Source of the DNA: Atriophallophorus winterbourni
Taxonomy: Eukaryota; Platyhelminthes; Trematoda; Plagiorchiida; Microphallidae
Assembly: GCA_013407085.1 (NCBI GenBank)
Contig: JACCGJ010000307.1
Location: forward strand, 47,757-111,756
Direction: 5' to 3'
DNA: 64,000 nucleotides
The position numbers were made by a program, and so were the translations under genes. Below are positions 24,701 through 33,109 of this stretch, piece by piece. Position 1 is the first letter of the stretch. Each line of letters opens with the position of its first letter. The notes under the pieces were generated by a model, which was given only the letters and a program-made list of their open reading frames with translations, did not search any database and had not been told where the DNA came from.

Positions 24701-27700
24701 ATCCCCACTGCCATCCCCGGCTATGACAACCGTTGCCACATGAAGGTTTTAACTGTTAAACTATCAGCAGTTGGGGCGACCCGTCTCGCAGGTTGTGGTC
24801 CAAGAGATCGGAATTCGGAGTGGCTTCTTGCGATTAGTGATGTGGCTGAAAATCGTGTTCAATGGCGGTCTTGTTGTAGACATCTTCTTGGAGTGTTTGA
24901 TTAATCTTGTATGTTGTCAAGCGATGAAAGTTTGATATGATGCGTGACAATGAAAGCCGCATGGACGCTGTCGAGATGATGTCGCTCTACTCGTTCGCAA
25001 CACTTTTTTGAATGCGTGTTTGATTCTGTATGTATGCATGCATGCATGTATGTATGTATGTATGTATGCATGAAAGCACAAGCCCGATCCAGGCAAAGTG
25101 CCGCACAATCACAGACTACACGTGGGATAAGATACTGTCAGGTTGCTCAGGCCTAGACATACATGAGAAAGAACAGGAAATGGTAGTGAGACTCCAGCGT
25201 GTTTCAGCATGCAGCTCCCTACCTCTGGCCAATCAATTTAGCATGGTGTTAGCCACACAGCACAAAATATTGCACGATTGCACATCCGTGTTTGATTCTA
25301 GATGTAGTCACCTCATCCCAAAGCGTCAGTGCCTAATCTTCTATAGTTTTAGTAATTTTTGGTCACACCCTTCCACATCTTTTTAGAATTTGAATATGTC
25401 CTGGTTGAATGACAGTTTTTTGCACTCGTTGCTTGCTACCGGTGACAGTATCTTAGCCCACGTGCAGTGTCTGACTGTACGGCACTTTGCCTGGATCATG
25501 CTTGTGCTTTCATACATACGTACACTCTTGATGCACACACAATGACCGTATTAACACACTTGCTATGCTAACCGAAGCATTATTGTGAAAGTTTTCACCT
25601 AGTTGCTAGCCTATATAGTCCCAACAAAACAGACCGCTTTCTAACACCATTGATTTGATTTACCTGATCTTCATAGACTGCCGTGACTAACCCATGTGTG
25701 TTCATTTGGGTGCTCCCTAATCCCAGCCGCGTTCACATGAGATACACTGTCATTCTCACATTCAATCCACGTGATTTAGCGAGAACAATCCCCGCGTGGT
25801 CTCTGAGGAAGTGTACACCTTCCCGGATGACGTCGTAGATGCGGATGCGACAGAATTACCTGAGGCCACCTACTCACCGCCTAGAACACGAAAGAATACA
25901 GATGATTGGGAACAACGATCTGGAACCAATAAACCCTCTGGTGGTACGGAAGCAAAGGTGAACATACAAAAGGTAATTGCTTGTTGTTTTAGCTTCACCC
26001 ATTTTTTGGATTCTGTTCGCTTACTTGGGAGCGAAAACCCTCAGAATATCACCCAGTATCATTCTATATATGCGGCGGATTTGTTACACGATAGATACTA
26101 GATACTAGATACTATTAACACCTCACCAAGGTTATTCACATACGCGTTGTGTCCGTACAGAAAATCGACTGTCCCTTTCTCACGATCAAAACGCAATGAT
26201 CTCGAGTCGTCTCATCTACTGATTGTGCGGCACTTTGCCTGGATCAGGCTTGTGATTTCATGCATAAATACGTACTTGCTGTCCCCGATGATAATGATGG
26301 CTGTTGTACTGCCCTCCATGGTGGTGGCGATGGGCGCTTAAGAGCATTAATGCTTCTACCATTTTGACGATGCCATTGAACTTCTCAACACAGTTTGATG
26401 AGTATTATCGATCGAATTTTTTGAAGTCGTTATTGCTGTTTGTGCCCAATCCCATTTTTCACGGTTGAATCATACCGTTGAATCACCACCGCGTTTCATA
26501 TTCAGCCCCCCAAAGAAGCGGAACAAACAAAACCTAGGCCACCCTCGGTTGATTTGATCACTGGATCTTGGAATGACGATCCATCCCCACCATCCAAGCT
26601 GGTTGATTTCGATCTGATTGAACCGGCGGATGAGACGGTTTGGACACGAACGGCACCCACGCCGAGCGAGCCATTATGGCCCACGGAATCGTTCAACGGA
26701 ACAAAATCGAACAGCAACAACAACGCCAGTAACAGGTAAGCTCATTTACAACTCTTGACTGGTTTGCTGTAGAGATTCTGTCTCTTTTTAAACTTCCACC
26801 CTCAGTACGTTCATACACGGATGTGCAATCGTACAGTACTTTTGTGCTGTGCGGCTAACACCGTGCTAAATTAATTGGCCAACTGTAGTGAGCTGCATGC
26901 TGAAACACGCTGGAGTCTCACTACCATTTCCTGCTCTTTTTACTTCCACATAAATTGCCTAGGCATGGGCAACCTGGCAGTATCTTCGCCCACGTGCAGT
27001 CTCTGACTGTACGGCACTTTGCCTGGATCAGGCTTGTGCGTTCATTCATTCATTCATTCACGTTCATACACGATGTTATTGTATTCGGTACTAATTAAAG
27101 ATGTAATGCTGTTATATATTTGCGTGCAAGAAGTCACAAGCCTGGATCGAGGCAAAGTGCCGCACAGTTAAATGGTATGGTATGGTATTAAAGCACAAGC
27201 CTGATCCAGGCAAGTGCCGCACAGTCAGAGACTGCACATGGGCTAAGATACTGTCAGGTTGCCCTGGCCTAGGCATATATGAGGGAGGAAATAGAAATGG
27301 TAGTAAGACTCCAGCGTGTTTCAGCATGCAGCTCACTACCGCTGGCCAATCATTTTAGCACGATGTTAGCCGCACAGCACAGAAATACTGCACGATTGCA
27401 CATCCATGACATATAATGCCCTATAATGCACAGACAGATAGTTCTCAGTTAAATACTGCATGTTAACTAAGGTATAGTCTGTTCAGTCATAGACAGATAA
27501 ACGTATTTATGCATGAATGAAATCACAAACCTGACCCTGGGAAATTTCCGCACATTTATAGACTATACGTGAGCTAAGCTTATGTCATGTTCCCCGTGCT
27601 TATACCGACATGAATGTATGTATGCATGCGTGAACTCGTAAGCTCAGAGCCAGGCAAAGTACTACACATTCATTCACCGGGTAGAGCGATTGCCATCTTT

Positions 27701-30700
27701 CTTGGACATAGACGGATGTGCAATCGTACAGTACTTTGTGTTGTGCGGCTAACCGTGCTAAATTGATTGATCAGAGGTAGTGAGCTGCATGCTGGAACAG
27801 GCTGGAGTCTCACTACCATTTCTTGTTCCTGGGCAACCTGACAGTATCTTATCCCACGTGCAGTCTCTGACTGTATGGCACTTTGCCTGGATCAGGCTTG
27901 TGCTTTCATACCATACCATTGTCAACTCTGCTTCTTTATTCAGGCCTGTTCACCACATTTGCCACCCGAAGGTCATTTTACATTGATCATTGATTCCCCC
28001 CTCATCCTAGTCTGCTAGACACCGATTTCGGCGATTTCATCTCCGCCAAAGCAACAACGGAACGACAGAACGGTCCCGTGCCTTCCAAGCCTTTCGTCGC
28101 GGTGACTACCCCGAACCTCGGACCTGCTCAATTTTCTAATGATCTTTTATCGGAACCTGTTGTCTTGGTAAGTTTTCATTTCTATTCGCTGAGCGTGCTC
28201 GACTTTGCTCATTCTGTATGCATATAATCCTGAAGTGTGTTATATTTGCGGCGATTAGGGCCTTATTTTCACGGTCAGAGTATGCATGTATGTATGTATG
28301 TATGTATGTATGTATGTATGTATGTATGTATGTATGTATGTATGTATGTATGTATGTATGTATGTATGTATGTATGTATGTATGTATGTATGTATGTATG
28401 TATGCAGTTGGTATGGAGAAAGAACGGAGAGAACGAAAAGAATGAGAACCAGCGAACTTTCAGGATTGGAGTGCTCATATTTTTGTTCCATCTAAGACTA
28501 TCGGACATTGTAACGCCGAGATACTTGAAGCTACTGCATCCTTCAAAGACCGAGCCATTAATTAATACACAGCTAAGCATTGCTTCCAGTCATTTTGAAA
28601 AAATATCATCTCGTTGCCCGTTAATGGAGTGGTGGTTGCAGCGCTATGCATTCCTAGCTCGTTTCATATCGTGCTAGCGTGATTTTTGTTCACTAGTTAC
28701 CAGCTACACTTCTTTTTCACCCACCGTCGGTTATGTAAAGCTACTGTTCGTAATTGACTCTTTGGTAGCTGGCATAGATATTGAAGAAAACAAATTGGCA
28801 CTCACATCCCCCGCTGGTTGGGCCCTCCATTGCGAATGGAAAACCATCTCTTTCCTAATTTGGTTGTTTTCGCCCCTCCGAACGCGGAATGGCCTCCTTG
28901 CAAAGGTTGTCAGACTCTGACTTGGCGGAAGCAGATGGGTGCCTTGACATGTAAAGCAGCTGCCGCTGGGTCAACCCCTCCCCTTGGTTTGGTTCCGAAT
29001 TCGCATTGACTAATCACTCTCACGAATATGACCCGAATCATATTGACCAGTGGTCTTGTTTTAGATTTCTTCTGGGAGCATCTGATAAAGCCTGTGTAAA
29101 TGGGCTTGTTTTGATCAACGACAGAGAAAGCCACAAGGAATCTGTCATGCAGATTTCGCTCTACTCATTCATAAAACTTGATTAAATGTGTTATGATGGA
29201 TGAGCCGTCAATTTTGCAGCAGAAACTGTCTTTGCGTTCTATCAATCTGTGCGTTGTTCTAACCCAACAGCCAGGAAATCAGAACGAGACTAGAATGGGA
29301 CGTTGATCGGGAGTCCAAGTGCCCAGTGTGTGCATTTGGACCGTGGACATGGTTTGTATTTATATGGCAACAACAGAGCGAGCGTGTGAGGGTACACCAT
29401 AATCGTGGGAAGGTGCGTAGTGGGAACGACGGATGTTGGTTGTCATGGCCGAGTCAGACAATTTGAATTTTAATGAACATGGGGTTTGTTGCCGAGGTAA
29501 AACATGACTCACCCAACGACAATTATTCCTCCGTTGCGAACTTTGGTCGATCAGGCTTGTTTGATTCGTTACGAGGGCGCCCTCCTAACAAAATGCATGC
29601 TTGATTTGAAGTTTAAGCACCTCTTCTCAGCGAGTTTGTACTTCCTCTGGTGTAGATTCCTCAGTGCCATGTATTTATGACAGTAAATCATGAGACGGGA
29701 TATTCATCACATCCAACTAATTGATATTTTGCACTTTTTGTTTCAGTTTAATGCGCCTACTTTGAATCCTTCAAACAACGCAACGACCAGTGTTCTACCA
29801 ACACGAACGGAACCCAAATCCCCGGATCCACCAAAACCAATTCAGCTTGGCGAGACATGGCGAGAGTTGAACAACCTTCGTATCGATTTGGACAAAATCG
29901 CCATGCCCACCAAGATGGGTGACGAGCATTCAAACAGACCGACACTTCGTCAATTGCAGCAAAACCAATCAGAGGGCACGGCAACAAAGTTTGATCCATT
30001 CGGCGGGTCATTTACAACCATGCAAGGTCGGACGGACGTGCATATCCGGTGAGCGATTTCAGTCTCGATGTTGTGGCCTAATCTGGGCAACTTGATACTA
30101 TCTTAACCCACCTATAGTTTATGACTGTGCGGCAGTTTGCTTGGATCAGGCTGGTGATTTCATACATTGTTGTTGTTGTTGGCCTCCGTCGGTCGATGTC
30201 GACCATGGATGTACATCACAATCGCATGAATGTTCATGTTCTACAGCTTTTTGATTGACTAAACAGTTCGATTCGGGAGGAACATTCTCTCCCGCAGCGC
30301 TGGCAACGATAGGCAGAACTCGGTCAGTTCCGCGTCAGTTGCACGCCGGTGGCGTGATCTGCGTTCAGCAGACAAGAGCTGTATTTGCTCCTCCTCACCT
30401 TGATGAGATGACGCTTCACACAATGCCTCCAATGTGAGCGGTCAAGAACAAGTTCTTCCCAACTTGCCGGGTCAATGCCAAGAGCATTCATATCTCTTTG
30501 TAGAAGAAGAAGAAAAAAAGGCTTTGTAGATCATGGAATACACTCGTTACATCAAGAAAATAAGCCAATACCTAAAACAAACCGTTTTGTTAGTTTCGTA
30601 ATTCTGCTTCATATCACTCAATCACCCAACGCAGTTACAAGACAATTAACAACACGGACTACTTTGATGGGTTCAGACCCACGACGCCTAAGTTTTCCAC

Positions 30701-32988
30701 CCATCTTGTAGATGCCGGTTCGCAAAACGTATTGTCCCGAACATGTTATACTCTGCGGCGAGCATCTTTATTCTCTTGTACACGGCTTAACCACTTGTCC
30801 CGTTCCTTTAGCGATGATGAGGCATTCGAAAAATACCATTGTTGATAATCGCATTGCTGAAACAGTGCTGTGTCCACGAATCCAAGCAAATCTTCGTAGA
30901 CAATAGGCGGTCCCCTTTCGCTCTGAACGGTCAAAGGTAAAAAAGAAATGAAGTACCGTGTTCAATGGCGGCCTTGCACTAAGCATCTCGTTGGAGTGTT
31001 TGCTTAACCTTGTATCATGTCAAGTGGAGTGACGAGAAAAGCTTGTTATAATGCATGACCGTGAAAGCCACAAGGAAGCTGTCGTGCTGGTGTCACTCTA
31101 TTCGTTCACGAAATTTGTTTGAATGCATGTTCCATTCGAGGTGTAGGCACCTCATCCAAGTTTGTTTGTGCTTATTCTTCTGTCAAATCCGTAGCTATTT
31201 AAGTCCCAACCTTCCCCATCTTTTTAGGATTTTACTTTTTCATGGTTGTGTGGCAGTTAAGCATTCGGTACGCGCTACAGGTGTAATGCTGTCTGTGATG
31301 ATGATGATGATGATCGTAACACAGCCGAAAGTAGAATTGCCTCTGACAAGGTAGATCGAACCATGAATGAAATTTTCAGCCTAGAAATGTAGATACTGCG
31401 ATTAGAGTGAAATGGTTACAGTTATGCGTAAGTGAATCACCATACCCTGAAACCATCGTTTCCATGTGGTTCAGGATTTATGATACCTCTTAAGGTTCAT
31501 CTTTTAACGATCACCTGTTTACGCTTTTTTCACTCGTCAACATTCAGTAGCCAATGTAGATTCACTTTTCCTGCAGTCCTATTCCGTGTCTGATGTGGAC
31601 CAATTTATGTTACCGGTGTCTAGCACCACTGAAAAATCCACCCCATTTGCTGAAATTCTAAAAAAACCTCATCTTCCAGTTTCAGAATTACTGAAATTAT
31701 TAAGTTTACACATCTTAGCGCTCGCCTGTCATGGGGTAGCAACCGGCTGATTACTTTTGATCAAGCCGTCGAAGACCATATCGCCAGGGTGGAACTCCCT
31801 CAACTGGAAGGGGTGCTAAGCTGTCGCAGTTATTTTTCCGGCTTCCCCTCTTACACTGTTGCATGCTTGGGAATTCAGGTTAATCGCACACATTTTGTGA
31901 TGCTCACACAACCCTCACTTACAAACCACAACCGGTTTCTGGTTGTTTGTTGTCATCAGGCTGAGACAGTAAGATTAAGTTCCGCTATCCTTGACGCAGT
32001 GTTAAACAAACGTTACTTGAATGCCACTCTTAAATAGGTTTCTTACCAAGAACCGCGATGTTCGAATACAGAATCAAAAAGTGATTCCTGGCCATCTACT
32101 CGAGGCGCCTATACACAACCAATTTACTGTGGTGCTTACACCCTCTTGACTTACAGACCACAACCGGTTTCTTACTGTTGGCCGTCCTTAGGTGAAGACA
32201 GTAAGATTAGGTTTAGTGAGCTCTGAAACAGTGGTAAAGTAGTAAAATAAGTTATACTTAAATGCCTCTTTAGCGCTTGGCCGGGAATCACTTTGTGAAT
32301 TTGTATTTGAACATCGTTCTTCTTTGTAAGAACCCCATACAACAGTGGCGTACAACAATACCTTTTGTTTACCATTTATCCACTGTTTCAAGGCTCACTG
32401 AACCTAATCTTACTGTCTCCACCTGATGACGGCAAACAGCCAGAAACCGATAGTGGAGTGTAATTTCGGGGATGTGAGCAACACATCACTTTGGTCATCA
32501 ATAAGCGCCTTGAGTGCTTGACCACGAATCACTTTGTGATTCTGTATTTGAACATCGCGGTTCGTTGTACGAGCCGTATTTAACAAAGTCATTATTGGAT
32601 CCCCAAGTTAAAGATGTTTTTTTTAAACGTGCAACCACAGCGAGGTTCGACTCTAAAACCTTTCGAAAGTCGCACATGCTAATCACTACACACAACACAG
32701 CGGCACTACGTGATCACTTGTTACAACCAAACTTGTATCAAATTGATGTGGATACACACTGTGAGAAAAATGGACCACTGATCCTGGTCACACTACTATG
32801 GGTACTATGGGTTGTTTAGCGGTAAGGCGGTTGACTACTACCTAATCATGTTCCCTGTCCTGACTATCACCTTTGGCCTGACGAAGCTTCTGTGTCAGAA
32901 GTGAAACGTTACCCAAAAACTACTCTAACCGATTGCACTCAAATTTCTTTGCATTGCACACTGTTTTTTTGTTTTCATTTCAGCTAAC
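15490..32988 (+). CDS. CLINT1: clathrin interactor 1 (epsinR-type ENTH protein), multi-exon
   Basis: Proteins of this family bind phosphoinositides with an ENTH domain and recruit clathrin and AP-1 at the trans-Golgi and endosomes. Exons are 15490-15703, 18802-18940, 20301-20469, 25780-25972, 26506-26735, 28011-28167, 29747-30048 and possibly 32984 onward. All junction phases agree (0, 1, 2, 0, 2, 0, 2) and every internal intron is GT-AG. About 470 residues are encoded, against about 625 in human. The ENTH domain matches animal CLINT1 strongly (VREATNDEAWGP, REHIYDLRTLE, GKDQGIN). The tail has a clathrin-box-like LVDFD (26599-26613), FGDF (28027-28038), which fits adaptor gamma-ear binding, and DPF (29993-30001). 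The first coding exon was not found. Introns are full of retroposons. A partial duplicate lies at 50329-53037. Confidence 0.88.
16095..16345 (+). repeat. family A SINE-like retroposon in CLINT1 intron
   Basis: Near full-length copy, ending TGTGCTTTCATACATACATCATACAT. The same insertion is present at 50795-51030 in the segmental duplicate, so it is older than the duplication. Confidence 0.85.
17700..17756 (-). repeat. 3' part of a family B repeat, split by a later insertion
   Basis: Reverse complement of the family B end (ATCATCATCAAAGACAGCATTACA). Its continuation lies at 18465-18500. The duplicate at 52400-52460 has this repeat uninterrupted. Confidence 0.75.
17757..18449 (-). mobile_element. 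693-bp non-LTR retroposon (RTE-derived or SINE) with 15-bp target duplication
   Basis: The element is flanked by CATTACACTGGTAGC at 17742-17756 and 18450-18464. The paralogous site near 52440 has one copy of this sequence and no insert, so the boundaries are direct observations. On the minus strand the 3' end is a purine-rich tail built of AAGT/AAGTAA units. Part of it (about 17802-17935, minus) translates to VYGVRRWERDWITICNDLA, which resembles the C-terminus of RTE-type reverse transcriptases. A shorter relative is at 24190-24735. I cannot tell whether it is a truncated LINE or a LINE-derived SINE. Confidence 0.85.
18802..18940 (+). CDS. CLINT1: CLINT1 exon: C-terminal half of ENTH domain
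   Basis: The acceptor is CATTTTCAG and the donor is ATG|GTAAGC. It encodes SLLLLDYLLKNGSEQVASSA followed by REHIYDLRTLEAFQYF and GKDQGIN, the most conserved part of CLINT1 ENTH domains. It ends in phase 1. A copy with E-to-K in REHIYDL is at 52779-52917. Confidence 0.95.
19675..19845 (-). repeat. family A SINE-like retroposon, diverged
   Basis: Minus-strand copy with recognisable AGACTCTAGCCTGTTTCCACATGCAG and CAGTGTTACCAGCGCAGCACA segments. It is older-looking than the other copies. Confidence 0.6.
19985..20105 (+). repeat. family A SINE-like retroposon, 3' part
   Basis: A 5'-truncated copy ending TGTGGCACTTTGCTTCGACATGGCTTGTGCTTTCATA. Truncation from the 5' side is typical of retroposition. 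Confidence 0.65.
20301..20469 (+). CDS. CLINT1: CLINT1 exon: end of ENTH domain and linker
   Basis: The acceptor is CCATTTCCAG and the donor is AACG|GTAAGT. With the previous exon it reads GIN-VRIRVQDIIDLLQDPERL and KKEREKAKAQQHI, matching the last ENTH helix and the basic segment after it. It ends in phase 2, leaving CG for the next exon. Two downstream exons (23512 and 25780) can accept this phase. Confidence 0.92.
20945..21050 (-). repeat. family A SINE-like retroposon, diverged 3' part
   Basis: Minus-strand copy: CACAAGCCTGATCTAAGCAAAG, then TACTGTCAGGTT and AGGCCTAGACGGACATGCGA. Confidence 0.6.
21485..21560 (+). repeat. family A SINE-like retroposon, 3' part
   Basis: Only the last ~70 bases of the family are present (GTGCAGTCTCTGACTGTGCGGCACTTTGCC), followed by a CATT-type tail. 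Confidence 0.75.
21821..22195 (+). repeat. family B repeat, near full length, GATGAT tail
   Basis: The ~370-bp repeat starts CCGTGTTCAATGGCGGTC and ends GTGTAATGCTGTCTTTGATG followed by (ATG)n. A close copy is at 30955-31310, and partial copies are at 24845-25440, 29040-29185 and, on the minus strand, 17700. The end is shared with the LINE fragment at 11525-11710. Confidence 0.85.
22248..22318 (+). repeat. family A SINE-like retroposon, 3' part
   Basis: Short 3' fragment with CAGTCTCTGACTGTGCTGCACTTTGCC and a CATAC tail. Confidence 0.72.
22355..22470 (+). repeat. family D repeat, partial
   Basis: Contains ATCACAGAATCACAAAGTGG, then GGTCAAGCGCTCAAAGCTC and TGGTGCTCACAT, the same blocks seen in the family D cluster at 31898-32600. 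Confidence 0.65.
22855..23045 (-). repeat. 3' end of a LINE (family C)
   Basis: On the + strand it reads TTGTTGGCCTCTCCTTCGGTCGATGTCGACC. The better copy at 41388-41774 shows that this is the reverse complement of the 3' untranslated end, with (CAA)n tail, of the LINE whose protein ends in a zinc finger. Confidence 0.7.
23512..23707 (+). CDS. possible alternative CLINT1 exon ending in two stop codons
   Basis: After an acceptor-like ACCCCAG, one base plus 64 sense codons stay open and end TAG TAG at 23705-23710. The first base completes the CG left by the 20301-20469 exon, so the phase fits. The stretch is GC-rich and protein-like in this frame (SIDEWHVGRERGAVDDVVEQ, then VKEAWGTFKLSTKDLFGN), unlike its AT-rich surroundings. 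In vertebrate CLINT1 the ENTH domain is followed by a similar short charged helical segment. I see no good donor before the stops. It may therefore be the last exon of an ENTH-only isoform, or a normal exon damaged at its 3' end. Confidence 0.5.
24190..24735 (-). mobile_element. second, shorter copy of the 17757-18449 retroposon
   Basis: It shares the A/T-rich tail (CTTTTACTTTTTACTTTTGTGC), the CTCTAGCCTTTGCACAACCAAG segment and the head CCCCGGCTATGACAACC. About 150 bases present in the other copy near 17830-17960 are missing or shortened. Confidence 0.75.
24845..25440 (+). repeat. family B repeat split by a family A SINE
   Basis: Positions 24845-25027 and 25300-25440 are the two halves of one family B copy. 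The interruption at 25028-25286 is flanked by a 13-bp direct repeat. Confidence 0.8.
25028..25286 (-). mobile_element. family A SINE-like retroposon with 13-bp target duplication
   Basis: The 259-bp insert is flanked by CGTGTTTGATTCT at 25015-25027 and 25287-25299. Its tail is a TGTATGCA-type run on the left, so it lies on the minus strand, and its 5' end is GGATGTGCAATCG at the right. This copy fixes both ends of family A and shows that it moves by target-primed retroposition. Confidence 0.85.
25445..25525 (+). repeat. family A SINE-like retroposon, 3' part
   Basis: Starts at TGACAGTATCTTAGCCCACG and ends GCTTGTGCTTTCATACATACG. Confidence 0.75.
25780..25972 (+). CDS. CLINT1: CLINT1 exon: acidic linker
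   Basis: The acceptor is GTGATTTAG and the donor is AAAAG|GTAATT. One base completes an arginine codon, then the frame reads ENNPRVVSEEVYTFPDDVVD and continues into a Ser/Pro/Thr-rich segment. An upstream donor, GCAAAG|GTGAAC, would remove five codons in the same phase. The acidic, low-complexity character suits the unstructured tail of epsin-like proteins. Confidence 0.8.
26218..26270 (+). repeat. family A SINE-like retroposon, 3' end only
   Basis: Contains GATTGTGCGGCACTTTGCC and GGCTTGTGATTTCATGCATA. Confidence 0.65.
26506..26735 (+). CDS. CLINT1: CLINT1 exon: clathrin-box region
   Basis: The acceptor is CATATTCAG and the donor is ACAG|GTAAGC; the exon starts in phase 0 and ends in phase 2. 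It encodes SVDLITGSWNDDPSPPSK followed by LVDFDLIE. LVDFD (26599-26613) fits the type I clathrin-box pattern L-hydrophobic-x-hydrophobic-acidic. Human CLINT1 has LVDLFD in a comparable place. The end is Asn/Ser-rich. Confidence 0.88.
26815..27060 (+). repeat. family A SINE-like retroposon, full length
   Basis: Runs from GGATGTGCAATCGTACAG to GGCTTGTGCG with a (CATT)n tail. It forms an inverted pair with the copy at 27130-27410. Confidence 0.85.
27130..27410 (-). repeat. family A SINE-like retroposon, full length
   Basis: Minus-strand copy ending CGATTGCACATCC on the right. Its tail side carries a duplicated 3' segment (27130-27170 and 27190-27245) and a TATGG run, which suggests one copy inserted beside another. 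Confidence 0.82.
27515..27675 (-). repeat. family A SINE-like retroposon, diverged fragments
   Basis: Two old 3' fragments on the minus strand (AATCACAAACCTGACCCTGG and CTCAGAGCCAGGCAAAGT), each beside ATGA/ATGT tail remnants. Confidence 0.6.
27715..27920 (+). repeat. family A SINE-like retroposon
   Basis: Near-complete copy from GGATGTGCAATCGTACAG to GGCTTGTGCTTTCATACC. It has a short internal deletion after ACTACCATTTCTTG. Confidence 0.82.
28011..28167 (+). CDS. CLINT1: CLINT1 exon: FGDF adaptor-binding motif
   Basis: The acceptor is CTCATCCTAG and the donor is TTG|GTAAGT. It encodes LLDTDFGDFISAKATTERQN and ends SNDLLSEPVVL. FGDF (28027-28038) fits the short motif by which CLINT1 binds the gamma-ear of AP-1 and GGA proteins; human CLINT1 has the related DFGDW. 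Starts in phase 2 and ends in phase 0. Confidence 0.88.
28284..28404 (+). repeat. (ATGT)n microsatellite, about 30 units
   Basis: A nearly perfect ATGT/GTAT array in the CLINT1 intron. All long open frames over it, on both strands, are translations of the array. Confidence 0.97.
29040..29185 (+). repeat. family B repeat, diverged partial copy
   Basis: Similar to 21850-21990: GAGAAAGCCACAAGGAATCTG and CTCTACTCATTCATAAAACTTG blocks. Confidence 0.65.
29747..30048 (+). CDS. CLINT1: CLINT1 exon: conserved C-terminal region
   Basis: The acceptor is TTGTTTCAG and the donor is ATCCG|GTGAGC; it starts in phase 0 and ends in phase 2. It encodes TWRELNNLRIDLDKIAMPTK, then PTLRQLQQNQ. This aligns by eye with the TW...NISLDNLL and PSLNTMIQQQ stretch near the C-terminus of human CLINT1. 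KFDPFGGSF follows and carries a DPF adaptor-binding motif (29993-30001). Confidence 0.88.
30090..30165 (+). repeat. family A SINE-like retroposon, 3' part
   Basis: ACTATCTTAACCCACC, then GTGCGGCAGTTTGC and a CATA end. It abuts the family C LINE end that follows. Confidence 0.7.
30170..30500 (-). repeat. 3' end of a family C LINE
   Basis: Begins with the (TTG)n complement of a CAA tail, then TTGGCCTCCGTCGGTCGATG. The frame is decayed, but the same blocks as 41388-41774 (minus) follow in order, including CACACAATGCCTCCAATGTG. Confidence 0.78.
30955..31310 (+). repeat. family B repeat, near full length
   Basis: Very similar to 21821-22195, with the same TTCAATGGCGGCCTTGCAC start and GTGTAATGCTGTCTGTGATGATG end. 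It lies in the last CLINT1 intron. Confidence 0.85.
31680..31878 (+). CDS. unrecognised candidate exon in the last CLINT1 intron
   Basis: A GC-richer open stretch after acceptor-like ATCTTCCAG encodes GSNRLITFDQAVEDHIARVE, then LPQLEGVLSCRSYFSG. A donor-like CAG|GTTAAT follows. The acceptor phase would fit the exon ending at 30048. I do not recognise the protein segment. If it were used, the protein would continue past 30048 instead of stopping at 32984. The donor is weak, and a family D repeat begins about 20 bases later. Confidence 0.3.
31898..32620. repeat. cluster of family D repeats in both orientations
   Basis: Forward copies at 31898-32260 carry ACAAACCACAACCGGTTTCT, GTCATCAGG and GAGACAGTAAGATTA. 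Reverse-complement copies occupy 32262-32600 (AATCACTTTGTGA, GATGACGGCAAACAGCCAG). The two orientations meet near 32260 and could fold back on each other. Further copies lie at 22355, 44690, 46460 and 60355. Confidence 0.8.
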
Positions 32989-33105
32989 CGAACTTCTCAC
33001 TTTGCCGCACCGTGACTGTTTTTCCCCAAATCATTCATCCCTCTGATTGATCAACACTGCCCCCCCGTTTTTCTGCCTTTCGAATAAATTTTCCATTTAT
33101 TTTTC
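32984..33105 (+). other. CLINT1: possible CLINT1 last exon: stop codon and 3' UTR
   Basis: A strong acceptor, TTGTTTTCATTTCAG, precedes CTAACCG. Joined to the phase-2 end of the 30048 exon it gives CG+C then TAA, so the protein would stop directly after the splice. An AATAAA is at 33083-33088, a suitable distance for a short 3' UTR. This reading competes with the candidate exon at 31680. Confidence 0.4.
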
Positions 33106-33109
33106 CCAA

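Noticed and set aside
28218..28677. MYVC-repeat proteins and their antisense counterparts
   Set aside because: Direct translation of the ATGT array in several frames.
28818..29009. GC-richer 63-codon frame in a CLINT1 intron
   Set aside because: No splice sites in a compatible phase and no similarity seen; partly next to a family B remnant.
31577..31664. Alternative CLINT1 exon after CCTGCAG
   Set aside because: In the phase needed after 30048 it gives an unconvincing Cys-rich peptide; the better-looking frame would need exon skipping. Kept only as a note.
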